A stretch of 64,000 nucleotides of DNA, taken from positions 1 through 64,000 of the forward strand of contig CAYFKR010000017.1 in the NCBI GenBank assembly GCA_964343835.1, written 5' to 3'. Below are positions 6,104 to 16,198 of the stretch, piece by piece. A program made the position numbers and the translations under genes. The notes beneath the pieces were generated by a model. It made no database searches. It was not told the origin of the DNA and saw only the letters and a list, made by a program, of their open reading frames with translations. The first letter of the stretch is position 1, and every line of letters starts with the position of its first letter. The stretch comes from CALEMW01 sp964343835. Its GTDB lineage: Bacteria; Krumholzibacteriota; Krumholzibacteriia; LZORAL124-64-63.

Positions 6104-9100
6104 GTGAAAGCGATCCGCTTCGCCGTGACCCACCCCGTCACCATCTGGATGGCCACCGCCGCCGCCGTCGTCTTCGGACTCGTGGCCCTCGGCCGGCTGG
6201 ACATGCGTCTGCTGCCGGAGATCCGCTACCCCAGCGTCACCGTCCAGACCGAGTTCCCCAACACCGCGCCGGTGGACGTGGAGAACCTGGTGACCCGCCC
6301 CCTGGAAGAGGCCGTGGGTGTGGTGCCCGGGCTGCGTCGCGTGCACTCCATCAGCCAGGCGGGCCTGTCGCAGATCACCCTCGAGTTCGGCTGGGACACG
6401 GACATGGACTACGCGTCCCTGGACGTGCGCGAGAAGCTGGACCTGGTGCAGCTGCCCCTGGACGTTCGCCAGCCCGTGCTCCTGAAGTACGACCCCGCCC
6501 TGGATCCCGTGCTGCGCATCGGTCTGTGGGGTTCGTTGCCCGAGGTGCAGCTGCGGCACATCGCCGAGGACGTGCTGAAGCGCGACATCGAATCCCTGCA
6601 GGGCGTGGCGGCCGCGAAGGTGGCCGGCGGCCTGGAGGAGGAGATCCGCGTGCAGGTAGACGAGGCCCGGCTGTCGGCCCTCGGCATTCCCATCACGCGC
6701 ATCAACGAGGTGCTGGCCCAGGAGAACGTGAACGCCTCGGGCGGGCGGCTGCGCGACCGCGACGCCGAATACATCGTGCGCACCCTGAGCCGCTTCGAGA
6801 ACCTCGACGACATCGGAGAGGTGACCGTGCAGGTGGTGGACGGCACGCCCATCAAGATGCGCGACGTGGCCACCATCCTGCGTACCCACCGTGAGCGTTC
6901 CACCGTGACCCACGTGGACGGTCGTGAGAGCGTGGAGATCGCCGTCTACAAGGAGGGCGACGCCAACATCGTGGACCTGGCGCAGCGCGTGAAGGACCAC
7001 CTGCGACGCCTGGAGCGCCGCCTGCCCGAGGGCGCCGAGATGGCGGTGCTCTTCGACCAGTCCGTGTTCATCGCCAAGGCCGTGGACGAGGTGAAGGCTA
7101 ACGCCGTGATCGGCGGCGTGCTGGCGGTGCTGGTGCTCTTCGTGTTCCTGCGCGACCTGCGCAGCACCCTGATCATCGGCGTGTCGATCCCCATCTCCAT
7201 CGTCGCGACCTTCATCCTGATGTACAGCCGGGGCGTGTCGCTGAACGTGATGTCCCTGGGCGGGCTGGCGCTGGGCGTGGGCATGCTGGTGGACAACTCC
7301 ATCGTGGTGCTGGAGGCCATCCACCGCCGCCGGCAGCGTGGCGACGACACCGATGAGGGCGAGGCCGTGGTGCGCGGGGCGGGGGAGGTGGCCGGCGCGG
7401 TGTCGGCGTCGACCCTGACGACCGTGGCCGTGTTCGTGCCCATCGTGTTCGTGGTGGTGGGCGTGGCGGGCCAGATCTTCCGCGACCAGGCCCTGACGGT
7501 GACCTTCTCCCTGTTCATCTCCCTGATCGTGGCGCTGACGTTCACGCCCATGGCCATGGCCTTCGGTCGGCGCGGCAACGGCGCGGCCGGGGAGGCGGCC
7601 GAGGGCGGTCGTTTCACCGCCTGGACGCGCCTGGCGCAGAGCAAGTGGCGCGTGGTGCGCTGGCTGAAGCTGGCGGCCCTGGCGCTGGTGATGGCCCTGC
7701 CCTGCTTCTTCATCTGGCTCGTGACCGGACTGGGCAAGGTGCTGCGGAAGCTGCTGCTGATCCTGCTGACGCCCCTGACCTGGCTGTTCGAGCGCACGTG
7801 GCCGGCGTTCGAGCGGACCTATGCCGGGTTGCTGGGGGCGTCGTTGCGTCACCGCTCGCTGGTGGTGGTGCTGGTGCTGGCGGTGGCCGCCGGTGCCGTG
7901 GCCATCTTCCCCTCGCTGGGAACCGAGCTGATTCCGCCCATGGCCCAGGGCGAATTCACCCTGGCCCTGGAGCTGCCCGAGGGCACGCCCCTGAGCCGCA
8001 CCGACCGCGTGGTGCGGGGCCTGGAGGAGGAACTGGCGGACGTGGCGGGCATCGATCTGCTGGCCGCAGACGTGGGCGTGAGCCGCGACGGCGAGACTTC
8101 CGCCCAGCGCCGCAAGGAGAACCGGGCCGAGCTGCACGTGAAGCTGGACCAGGCCACGGAGGAGCGCGAGGCCCAGGCCCTGGAGGGCATCCGGGCCGTG
8201 GTGGCCCGGCATCCCGAGGTCACCATGAAGATCCGGCGGCAGTCGCTGTTCTCGTTCAACGCGCCGGTGGAGGTGGATGTCTACGGGTTCAACCTGGACG
8301 ACCTGCAGCGCACCGCCGACCGCGTAGCCGCGGAGCTGGAACGGGTGGACGGCCTGCGCGACGTGCGCTCGGTCATGGTGCCCGGCTCGCCCGAGGTGCG
8401 CGTCGGGTTCGACCGCGACAAGCTGAACCACTGGGGCCTGAGCCTGGCCGAGGTGTCGGAGACGGTGCGCGGCAAGGTGCGGGGCACCGTCGCCAGCCGC
8501 ATCCGCGACCGCGAGCGGCACATCGACATCCGCGTGCTCAACGAGGAGGATCAGCGCAGCACCCTGCAGGCCATTCGCGAGCTCATCGTGGCGGAGCGGG
8601 ACGGCGTGCCCATCCCCCTGAGCGCGGTGGCCACCATGGAGACCGCGCGCGGTCCCTCCGAGATCCACCGCCTGGGCCGCCGCCGCGTGGCCGTGGTGAC
8701 GGCCAACCTGGCCGGGCGCGATCTGGGTTCGGTGACCGCCGAGCTGGAGGAGCGCCTGCACGGCATCCCGCTGCCGGCCAACACCTCGTGGGAGCTGGGC
8801 GGTCAGAACGAGGAGATGGCCCAGTCGTACCGCTCGCTGCAGCTGGCGATCCTGCTGGCGGTGTTCCTGGTGTACCTGGTGATGGCGGCGCAGTTCGAGT
8901 CGTTCCTGTATCCGTTCATCATCATGTTCACGGTGCCGCTGGCGCTGGTCGGCGCGGTGTACGGATTGAAGCTGACCGCGACGCCGGTGAGCGTGATCGC
9001 CGTGATCGGCGCCATCATGCTGGCAGGCATCGTGGTGAACAACGGCATCGTGCTGGTGGACCGCATCAACCAGCTGCGGCGCCGGCTCGATCTCTTCGAG

Positions 9101-9394
9101 GCCGTGCGCACCGCGGGCGGCGAACGCTTCCGCCCCATCCTGATGACCACCACCACCACCGTGCTGGGCCTGACGCCCATGGCGCTGGGCCTCGGCGAGG
9201 GCGCCGAGCTGCGCACCCCCCTGGCGGTGACGGTGATCAGCGGACTGCTGCTCTCGACGGTGCTGACCCTGGTGGTCGTGCCCGTCGTCTACACCCTGAT
9301 CACCCCGGGCGGCGTGACCGTCCCGGAGCGTGATCCCGATTCGGCGCAGGCGGTCCCCGCGACCGGCGGGTCTCCGGTGGGCGAGGAGGCCTGA
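6104..9394 (+). CDS. RND efflux pump subunit 1 (AcrB-like)
   Basis: This 1096-residue inner-membrane proton-driven transporter has the usual duplicated plan: a helix at residues 10-28, a large periplasmic loop, six helices, then a repeat. The proton-relay segment of the fourth helix reads GLALGVGMLVDNSIVVLEAI, with one Asp followed by Asn as in SwrC-like pumps rather than the AcrB Asp pair. Between the halves (about residues 500-575) there is an additional hydrophobic insert (LAALALVMALPCFFIWLV and LLLILLTPLTWLF), which makes it longer than AcrB (1049). GTG 6104 is chosen because GGGAG lies eight bases upstream. The ATG at 6099 is out of frame. One base separates it from pump subunit 2. Confidence 0.93.
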   Translation: MKAIRFAVTHPVTIWMATAAAVVFGLVALGRLDMRLLPEIRYPSVTVQTEFPNTAPVDVENLVTRPLEEAVGVVPGLRRVHSISQAGLSQITLEFGWDTDMDYASLDVREKLDLVQLPLDVRQPVLLKYDPALDPVLRIGLWGSLPEVQLRHIAEDVLKRDIESLQGVAAAKVAGGLEEEIRVQVDEARLSALGIPITRINEVLAQENVNASGGRLRDRDAEYIVRTLSRFENLDDIGEVTVQVVDGTPIKMRDVATILRTHRERSTVTHVDGRESVEIAVYKEGDANIVDLAQRVKDHLRRLERRLPEGAEMAVLFDQSVFIAKAVDEVKANAVIGGVLAVLVLFVFLRDLRSTLIIGVSIPISIVATFILMYSRGVSLNVMSLGGLALGVGMLVDNSIVVLEAIHRRRQRGDDTDEGEAVVRGAGEVAGAVSASTLTTVAVFVPIVFVVVGVAGQIFRDQALTVTFSLFISLIVALTFTPMAMAFGRRGNGAAGEAAEGGRFTAWTRLAQSKWRVVRWLKLAALALVMALPCFFIWLVTGLGKVLRKLLLILLTPLTWLFERTWPAFERTYAGLLGASLRHRSLVVVLVLAVAAGAVAIFPSLGTELIPPMAQGEFTLALELPEGTPLSRTDRVVRGLEEELADVAGIDLLAADVGVSRDGETSAQRRKENRAELHVKLDQATEEREAQALEGIRAVVARHPEVTMKIRRQSLFSFNAPVEVDVYGFNLDDLQRTADRVAAELERVDGLRDVRSVMVPGSPEVRVGFDRDKLNHWGLSLAEVSETVRGKVRGTVASRIRDRERHIDIRVLNEEDQRSTLQAIRELIVAERDGVPIPLSAVATMETARGPSEIHRLGRRRVAVVTANLAGRDLGSVTAELEERLHGIPLPANTSWELGGQNEEMAQSYRSLQLAILLAVFLVYLVMAAQFESFLYPFIIMFTVPLALVGAVYGLKLTATPVSVIAVIGAIMLAGIVVNNGIVLVDRINQLRRRLDLFEAVRTAGGERFRPILMTTTTTVLGLTPMALGLGEGAELRTPLAVTVISGLLLSTVLTLVVVPVVYTLITPGGVTVPERDPDSAQAVPATGGSPVGEEA

Positions 9395-9395
9395 G

Positions 9396-12300
9396 ATGTG
9401 GCTCACGCGCCTGTCCCTGCGCCGTCCCGTGACCCTGGCCATGGCCCTGACCACCGTGGTGATCCTCGGGGCCGTGTCCGTCATGAAGCTGCCCCTGGAT
9501 TTCCTGCCCCGCGTGGAGATGCCCTTCATCGGCGTGCAGGTGCCGGTGAACAACGGCATCCCGAGCCAGGTGGAGCGTGAGATCACCGCACCCATCGAGG
9601 AGATCCTGGCCACCCTCGGCGGCGTGGACGAGGTGTTCAGCAACAGCAGCGCCGACGGCGCGTTCATCGGCGTGACCTTCGGCTGGGGCCGCGACGTGAA
9701 TCTGCTGCGCATGGAGGTGAAGGAGAAGATCGACCAGATCCGGGGCGACCTGCCCCGCGACGTGCGCCAGGTCTTCCTGCTCACCTTCAACACCAGCGAC
9801 ATCCCCATCATGGAGGGCCGCATCGCGGCCAAGGGACGCGACCTGTCCGAGAGCTGGGACCTGCTGGACCAGCGGGTGAGCTCGCGGCTGCAGCGCATTC
9901 CGGGCGTGGGGCGCGTGAACATCGACGGCGTGCTGCCGACGCAGGTCTCCGTGTACCTGAAGTTCGACAAGATCCTGGAGCACAGGGTGGACGTGAGCCG
10001 CCTGTTCCGGGAGCTCGAGGCCGCCAACGTGGAGCTGAGCGTGGGCGAGGTGACCGACGAGGGCATGCGCTACGGCGTGCGCACCGTCAGCGGCATCCGC
10101 GGCGTGGAGCCCCTGCGCGAGCTGCCCATCGACGAGCGGGGCCTGCGCCTGCGCGACGTGGCCGACGTGATCTACGGCGCGCCGGGCCTGAGCTATGGCC
10201 GTTACCTCAACGGCGAGCCGGCGGTGGCGTTCTGGATCCAGAAGGCGTCGGGCTACAACACCGTGGAGGTGTGCGAGGCCATCAACCGGGAGCTGGAGGA
10301 GATCAACGCCGACCCGGTGCTCTCGGGCATCGACGCCATCCCCTTCTTCGACCAGTCGGAGCAGATCACCGACTCCTTGCGCAGTCTGCTCCAGGGCGGG
10401 TTCCTGGGCTCGCTGCTGGCCGTGGTGATCCTGTGGGTCTTCCTGCGGCGCGTGAGCATGACCCTGGTGATCTCCGTGGCCATCCCGCTGTCGATCCTGG
10501 GCACGACCATCTTCCTGTACCTCACCGGCCGCTCCCTCAACGTGCTGTCCATGATGGGTCTGATGCTGGGCGTGGGCATGCTCGTGGACAACGCGGTGGT
10601 GGTGCTGGAATCGATCCACCGCAAGCAGCGGCAGGGCTACAAGCCGATCACGGCCGCCGTGCGCGGCACCCGCGAGGTGGGGAGGGCGATCACGGCCTCC
10701 ACGTTGACCACGATCATCGTGTTCGCACCCATCATCGTGAGCCGCAACGACGAGATGGCCGTGTGGCTGGGCGAGGTGGGGGTGACCATCAGCGTGACGC
10801 TGGTGCTGTCGCTGCTGGTGAGCCTGACGGTGATCCCGGCCCTGTCGGTGCGCATGACCCGGGCGTCGGGGCCGAGCATCGAGAACGGCTGGATCACGCG
10901 ACTGCGCGGCCGCTACGAGCGGATGCTCCGCTGGACGGCGCTGAAGCACCCGCTGATCACGGCCCTGGTGATCATCCCCATGGTGCTGGTGCTGACCGGC
11001 GTGATGATGCAGGTGACCGGCTTCAAGCCCGACCCCGAGGGCGAGGAGGGCATCCGCCGCGACAACCTGTATCTGCGGCTGGAGTTCAGCGAAAACGTGG
11101 ACAAGTGGCGTTCCCACGACGCGGTGGTGGTGGCCCAGGAATACCTGGAGACCCGCCGCGAGGACCTGTCGATCCGCGACATCTACACCTTCTACACGGC
11201 CGACCGCGCGGGCGTATCGTTGTTCTTCGAGGGCGGCGTGGTGTCCGAGGAGTTCTTCCGGTCGGTGCGCGACGACCTGCGCGAGAGTCTGCCCGTGCAG
11301 GCCGGCGTGGCCTACAAGTTCGGCGACGAGGAGGGCGGCGGCTCCGGGGTGAAGACCTTCACCCTGACCATCTTCGGCGAGGACACCGAGCTGCTCCACG
11401 AGATGCGCGACGTGGTGACCCCGCTGCTCGAGAGCGTCGAGGGCGTGTCCGACGTGCGCAGCGGCGCCGACGACGGCTCCAAGGAGATCCAGATCCACGT
11501 GGACCAGGAGACGGCGGGCCGCTTCGGCATCAGCGCCTCGGCCATCTCCCAGGTCATGGGCCTGACCTACCGCGGCGTGCTGTTGCCCCGCCTGAATACG
11601 GGGGAGAAGGAGGTGGACATGGTGGTGTCGCTGGATCCGGCGGACCGCGAGTCCATCGAGAACCTGGCGATCCTGACGGTGGGCGAGGCCGGCGGGCGGC
11701 CCGTGCAATTGGGCCAGGTGGCCGACTTCGTCATCGACGACAGCCCCCGCACCATCTTCCGCGAGAACCGTCGCTCGGGCCTGACCTTCCGCGGCACCTA
11801 CGACGGCGAGACCCTGGACGACGCGCTCAAGAGCATCCGCGTCCTGATGAACCAGATCGAGTTTCCGCTGGGCTACGGCTGGGATTTCGGTTCGGAGATC
11901 CGCAACTCGCGGCAGCAGCAGTCGGAGATGGGCATGAACATGCTGCTGGCCCTGGCCTGCGTGTTCTTCGTGATGGCGAGCCTCTTCGAGTCGCTGCTGC
12001 ACCCGCTGGTGGTGATGGCCTGCGTGCCGTTCGCGTCGGTGGGCGTGTTCTGGTTCATGATGGCCACGGGCACGCCGTTCAACATCATGGCCATGATCGG
12101 CATGGTGATCCTCATCGGGATCGTGGTGAACAACGGCATCGTGCTCATCGACCACGTGAACACGCGGCGGCGGACCGGTTCCACGCTGGAGGACGCCATC
12201 ATCCTGGCCTGCGGCGAGCGTCTGCGCCCCATCCTGATGACCGCCGGCACCACCATCCTGGGCCTGGCGCCCCTGGCCATCTTCCACGGCGCCCACGTGG

Positions 12301-12488
12301 GCGACGCCGAGTACTACCCCATGGCCCGGGCCATCATCGGCGGCCTGGCCTCGAGTACCCTGCTGACGCTGGTGGTGCTGCCCACCTACTACCTGATCGC
12401 CACCCGGTACGCGGCCAACGCCGTGGCGGTGCTGCGCGCCATGCGTGGTCGGCGCGGGTCGGCGGAAATGGGGGAATCGGGCGCCTGA
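9396..12488 (+). CDS. RND efflux pump subunit 2 (AcrB-like)
   Basis: A second RND transporter of 1030 residues starts one base after the first pump's stop codon, with GAGGAGG just upstream. It has the same twelve-helix duplicated plan, with the relay segment MLGVGMLVDNAVVVLESIHR and a conserved final region (GMVILIGIVVNNGIVLIDHVNTRRR). It differs widely from subunit 1, so it is not a recent copy. One adaptor followed by two distinct pumps resembles the MdtABC design, in which two RND proteins form a mixed trimer. No TolC-type channel gene is present nearby, so the exit duct must be encoded elsewhere. Translational coupling with subunit 1 is likely. Confidence 0.92.
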   Translation: MWLTRLSLRRPVTLAMALTTVVILGAVSVMKLPLDFLPRVEMPFIGVQVPVNNGIPSQVEREITAPIEEILATLGGVDEVFSNSSADGAFIGVTFGWGRDVNLLRMEVKEKIDQIRGDLPRDVRQVFLLTFNTSDIPIMEGRIAAKGRDLSESWDLLDQRVSSRLQRIPGVGRVNIDGVLPTQVSVYLKFDKILEHRVDVSRLFRELEAANVELSVGEVTDEGMRYGVRTVSGIRGVEPLRELPIDERGLRLRDVADVIYGAPGLSYGRYLNGEPAVAFWIQKASGYNTVEVCEAINRELEEINADPVLSGIDAIPFFDQSEQITDSLRSLLQGGFLGSLLAVVILWVFLRRVSMTLVISVAIPLSILGTTIFLYLTGRSLNVLSMMGLMLGVGMLVDNAVVVLESIHRKQRQGYKPITAAVRGTREVGRAITASTLTTIIVFAPIIVSRNDEMAVWLGEVGVTISVTLVLSLLVSLTVIPALSVRMTRASGPSIENGWITRLRGRYERMLRWTALKHPLITALVIIPMVLVLTGVMMQVTGFKPDPEGEEGIRRDNLYLRLEFSENVDKWRSHDAVVVAQEYLETRREDLSIRDIYTFYTADRAGVSLFFEGGVVSEEFFRSVRDDLRESLPVQAGVAYKFGDEEGGGSGVKTFTLTIFGEDTELLHEMRDVVTPLLESVEGVSDVRSGADDGSKEIQIHVDQETAGRFGISASAISQVMGLTYRGVLLPRLNTGEKEVDMVVSLDPADRESIENLAILTVGEAGGRPVQLGQVADFVIDDSPRTIFRENRRSGLTFRGTYDGETLDDALKSIRVLMNQIEFPLGYGWDFGSEIRNSRQQQSEMGMNMLLALACVFFVMASLFESLLHPLVVMACVPFASVGVFWFMMATGTPFNIMAMIGMVILIGIVVNNGIVLIDHVNTRRRTGSTLEDAIILACGERLRPILMTAGTTILGLAPLAIFHGAHVGDAEYYPMARAIIGGLASSTLLTLVVLPTYYLIATRYAANAVAVLRAMRGRRGSAEMGESGA

Positions 12489-12576
12489 GGCCCGGTTCTC
12501 CTTTGATTTCACCCTACAGCTTCGCGGCGGAATGCCGATGGGTTCCTTGAATCGCCCGGATTCGAGGAATACCCAT

Positions 12577-14535
12577 ATGACGAAGCTGATCGACATCGAG
12601 AATGTCGAGCCTGGGCGCGAGAGGGCGCCGATGGCGAGCATTCCGGCCCTGGACCCGGTCACCGCATCGCTCCTGGATGCGCTGCCCGCGTTCGCGTACA
12701 TCCAGGACGAATCCCTGAACGTCATCTACGCCACTCCCGGCATGGTCGAATACTACGGGTCCCCGGCGGGCCGTACCTGCTTCGACTTCCTGGGACGCGG
12801 CGGCGCCCGGTGCCCCGATTGCGGGGCGGATCGCGTGCTCGCCGGCGAGCCTCCCGGGCGCGACGAGGAGATCGGGCTGTCCGACGGACGCATCATCCTG
12901 GTGCGCAAGTCGCGCTGGATCGACGACGAGGGCCGGCGCTACATCGTCAACATGGGCACCGACGTCACGGCCATCCGGGAGGCCGACGCCAGGTCCCGCG
13001 CCCTGATCGAAAATTCCTCCGACATCACCCTGGTGCTCGACCCCAGGCGACGCGTCACCTTCATCAGCAACGCGTTCAGCCGCGTGCTCGGCCATCGTGC
13101 CGACGATGTCCTGGGGACCACCGTCACCTCGCTGCTGCATCCGGAAGACTATGCCGTCATTTCCGCCGATCTCCTGCGCGTATTCCGGACCCCGGGCATG
13201 ACCTACCGGTCGGACCCGGTGCGGATCCGCCATGCGGAAGGTCACTGGGTGTTCATCGAGGGCACGCTGGTCAACTGCATCGAGGTGGCCGGCATCGGCG
13301 GCGTGGTGGTCAACGGCCGCGACGTGACCGACGAGCAGCGGGCTCGCGGCGAGATGGACAAGTACCTGGGCATGACCGAACACGCCGCCTACGGTGCCCT
13401 GATCCTGAGCCTCGACGGCGACGTCCTGTACGCCAACCCCGCCTTCTGCGGCATGATCGGCTACCGGCCCGAGGACCTGGTGGGCGTGGGATTCGAATGG
13501 CTGAGCCGGCCGGCGAACGGGATGACCAACGTCGATCTCGTGCGAAGGATCCAGGGCGACGGCAAGCTGGTGGGCGAGGAGATCGTGCTGACCACCTGCG
13601 GCGGCGGCAGCGTGCCGGTCCTGGCGACGGCCCACATGGTGCCCGACGAACACGGCCAGCCCGCCTACGTCTCCTGCACCGCCGTGGACATCTCCGAGCG
13701 GAAGAAGGCCGAGGCCGAGGTCCTGCGCCTGAACCGCGAGCTGGAGTTGCGGGTGGAGGAGCGCACCCGCGAACTGGAGAAGGCCAACGAGCGCCTGCTC
13801 GAGGCCGAGAAGATGGCCGCCCTGGGCAACCTGGTGGCGGGCGTGGCCCACGAGCTGAACACGCCGGTGGGCGTGAGCGTGACGGCGGCGTCGCACCTGG
13901 CGGCGCGGGCCATGGAGATCGACGCGGCCATGCAGGAAGGGCGCGTCACGCGCTCCGACTTCACGTCGTTCATGGACATGTGTCGCGAGAGCACCGCCCT
14001 GGTGCTGGAGAACCTGCGGCGCACGTCGTCGCTGGTGGAGCAGTTCAAGCGGACGGCGGTGGGAGCGGCCCACGGCAAGCTGACGTCCGCGCCGCTGGCG
14101 CCCGTCGTGGCGGGTCTGGAGCGGCAGTTCGAACGCGTGTTCGGCGACCTCGGCTACGCCCTCGACGTGGACTGCCGCGACGACCTCGAGGCCGTCTTCG
14201 ACCGCGACGTACTCGAGATGTGCCTGGACCAGCTCCTGAACAACGCCGTGCGCCACGGTTTCGCGGGGCGTCGCGAGGGGACGGTGCGGCTGGTGGCCGA
14301 GCAGGTCGGCGAGCGCGTGACGATCCGCGTGATGGACGACGGCGAAGGCATGGCCCCGGACGTGCGCACCCGCGTGTTCGAGCCCTTCTTCACCACCCGG
14401 CGCGTGAACCAGGGCGCCGGCCTCGGGCTCCACATCGTCTACAACCAGGTGACCGGAACCCTCGGCGGGCATCTCTCCTGCTGGAGCGAGCCTGGCGAGG
14501 GTTCCGTGTTCACCCTGGAGCTGAAGACTTCCTAG
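12577..14535 (+). CDS. PAS-domain sensor histidine kinase (orphan, soluble)
   Basis: This 652-residue kinase has no membrane segments. Three PAS-like domains (about residues 30-135, 145-250 and 268-385) precede a coiled coil (LNRELELRVEERTRELEKANERLLEAEK), a HisKA segment with phospho-acceptor His about residue 425 (AGVAHELNTP) and a HATPase_c domain (NNAVRHGFAG, DDGEGM, GAGLGLHIVYN). The first PAS holds CPDCGA, a Cys pair that could bind metal or sense redox state. ATG 12577 is chosen for GAGGA nine bases upstream; longer frames back to 12532 exist. It follows the efflux operon by 88 bp. No response regulator is adjacent. Its kinase core closely resembles that of the kinase at 26051. Confidence 0.9.
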   Translation: MTKLIDIENVEPGRERAPMASIPALDPVTASLLDALPAFAYIQDESLNVIYATPGMVEYYGSPAGRTCFDFLGRGGARCPDCGADRVLAGEPPGRDEEIGLSDGRIILVRKSRWIDDEGRRYIVNMGTDVTAIREADARSRALIENSSDITLVLDPRRRVTFISNAFSRVLGHRADDVLGTTVTSLLHPEDYAVISADLLRVFRTPGMTYRSDPVRIRHAEGHWVFIEGTLVNCIEVAGIGGVVVNGRDVTDEQRARGEMDKYLGMTEHAAYGALILSLDGDVLYANPAFCGMIGYRPEDLVGVGFEWLSRPANGMTNVDLVRRIQGDGKLVGEEIVLTTCGGGSVPVLATAHMVPDEHGQPAYVSCTAVDISERKKAEAEVLRLNRELELRVEERTRELEKANERLLEAEKMAALGNLVAGVAHELNTPVGVSVTAASHLAARAMEIDAAMQEGRVTRSDFTSFMDMCRESTALVLENLRRTSSLVEQFKRTAVGAAHGKLTSAPLAPVVAGLERQFERVFGDLGYALDVDCRDDLEAVFDRDVLEMCLDQLLNNAVRHGFAGRREGTVRLVAEQVGERVTIRVMDDGEGMAPDVRTRVFEPFFTTRRVNQGAGLGLHIVYNQVTGTLGGHLSCWSEPGEGSVFTLELKTS

Positions 14536-14536
14536 T

Positions 14537-16099
14537 TCATTTGACCAGCGAGACCTTGCGCCCGACGGTGCCCTCCTCCGTCCGGAGCAGGAGCATGTAG
14601 CCGCCTGCCGGGAGGAGACGGCCGTCGTCGGCTCGTCCGTTCCATGTGGTGCGGTGGAGTCCGGCCGGCATACGGTCGTCCGCGAGGACGGCGACCAGGC
14701 GGCCGGCCAGGTCGTAGGCCTCGAGGCGGGCACGGCCGGGCCGCTCCAGTTCGAAGACCAGTTCCGTGGAGGGGTTGAAGGGATTGGGGTGGGCCTCCAG
14801 GGCGAGGGCCCGGATCTCCGGGAGGTCGTCGCCGGGCTCGTTGGCCACGGGAATCTCGTCGGGGATCAGCCAGGGGACGTGGAATTCGTAGCCGTCCGAG
14901 GGCCAGCCGTTGCGGTCGAAGTCGTGGCCGTTGCGGACGTAGGCGGCGCGGGCCGCGGCCTCGATCAGGTCGGCCTCGTCGGCGCCGACGACGATGGCTG
15001 CGTCCAGCACCACCGACTCGCCGGGCGCCAGGCTGTCGATGGCGGAACACGAGGTCAGCACCCGCATGTCGTTCTCGCGGCCGGGCAGGGTCGACGACGA
15101 CGAACCCGCACTCTCCATCAGCAGGTAGCGCTGCTGGTCGTTGACGGGGTCGCCCCCCATCTCGAAGGGGTTCTGGCCCGCGAAGATCCAGCCGTTGTGG
15201 GGCGCGCCCCCGGTGGAGTCGCCCAGCAGGGTCAGGCCGATCCAGCCGCCCATGAGGCCCACGCCGCCGGCGCTGTCGTGGGCACCCACCACGTGGTAGT
15301 CCACGATCTCGCCCTCGACCATGGTGGTGCCCTGCAGGACGAAGGCCGCGTCGTCCGACGACTCGCCGCCGCCGTTGCCCACGTCGGGATCGCCGAAGAA
15401 GCCCAGGTGGACGTCCTCGAGGGTGTGGTCGCCGATGTTGCGGATGGTGAACCGGAAGCCGACCATCGCGTCCCAGGGTGCCTCGGACCACTGGAAGCTC
15501 TCCTGGACGATCTGCAGGCCGAGGGGGGCGTGGTCGGGGTAGAGGCTCTGGGCGGCGGCGGTGTCGTCGCGCAGGAGGCAGCGGAAGTACTGGTCGCCGA
15601 TGGTGGCGAAGTCCTCGTCGATCTGGCCGTCGCCGTCGTCGTCGAGGCCGTTGAGGGGGTCCTCGTCCTCTTCCGAATCGAAGTCGTCGTTGGGCCCGAG
15701 GGCGGGATAGCGCCGGCCGCCGATGACGCCTCCCTCGGCCTCGTAGATGGTGTCGAGGGGATCGTCGGTGGGGCGGAATTCCCATTCGTAGGCGTAGGTG
15801 CTGACGCGGACCTCGGTGCCCTCGCCGGCGTCGACCTTCGCCCCCACCCACAGTCCGGCCAGCCAGAGGTGGTCCACGCCGTTCCAGCGGGCCGACGGCG
15901 CGTTGGACCAGTCGCCGGAGCCGCCGGGAGTGGCGCCGAGCAGGCCGAAGTTGGTGACGTTGAGGGACAGGGAACCCACGTTGTGGACCATGGAGCCGTC
16001 GGTGACGAGGACCTTGTCGGCCGCGAGGTCGGATGCAGCGAAGGACGATGCGGCGGTCACGGCCGCGGCCAGGATCATGAGCGGTCGCAATGATTTCAT
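14537..16099 (-). CDS. Secreted protein with C-terminal FlgD-Ig sorting domain
   Basis: This 520-residue exported protein has a signal peptide (MKSLRPLMILAAAVTAASSFA) and a long middle region with an acidic, calcium-like stretch (DDFDSEEDEDPLNGLDDDGDGQIDED, about residues 142-167). The C-terminal 80 residues form a FlgD-type Ig-like fold (NPFNPSTELVFELERPGRARLEAYDLAGR ... GYMLLLRT) ending in VSLVK. Such domains are typical of type IX-like secretion cargo or surface-anchored proteins of FCB-group bacteria. No catalytic motif was recognised, and a structural or adhesive role is inferred. Its stop lies one base from the kinase stop at 14535 (convergent). It diverges from the hydrolase at 16199 across a 99-bp control region. 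Confidence 0.82.
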   Translation of the reverse strand: MKSLRPLMILAAAVTAASSFAASDLAADKVLVTDGSMVHNVGSLSLNVTNFGLLGATPGGSGDWSNAPSARWNGVDHLWLAGLWVGAKVDAGEGTEVRVSTYAYEWEFRPTDDPLDTIYEAEGGVIGGRRYPALGPNDDFDSEEDEDPLNGLDDDGDGQIDEDFATIGDQYFRCLLRDDTAAAQSLYPDHAPLGLQIVQESFQWSEAPWDAMVGFRFTIRNIGDHTLEDVHLGFFGDPDVGNGGGESSDDAAFVLQGTTMVEGEIVDYHVVGAHDSAGGVGLMGGWIGLTLLGDSTGGAPHNGWIFAGQNPFEMGGDPVNDQQRYLLMESAGSSSSTLPGRENDMRVLTSCSAIDSLAPGESVVLDAAIVVGADEADLIEAAARAAYVRNGHDFDRNGWPSDGYEFHVPWLIPDEIPVANEPGDDLPEIRALALEAHPNPFNPSTELVFELERPGRARLEAYDLAGRLVAVLADDRMPAGLHRTTWNGRADDGRLLPAGGYMLLLRTEEGTVGRKVSLVK

Positions 16100-16198
16100 C
16101 TCGGTCCTCCCGGAGAGCCGGTGCTATCGTGGGGGATGAACCGTAGCATACGGAGCCGGACCGCCGACCCGCAAACGTCCGCCGCCAGGGGGAACCCG

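Noticed and set aside
3200..10066. Very long minus-strand open frame (over 2200 codons) opposite the photolyase and efflux genes
   Set aside because: Low-complexity His/Arg/Gly/Ala-rich translation typical of antisense frames in GC-rich DNA. The plus strand holds well-recognised genes across the same span.
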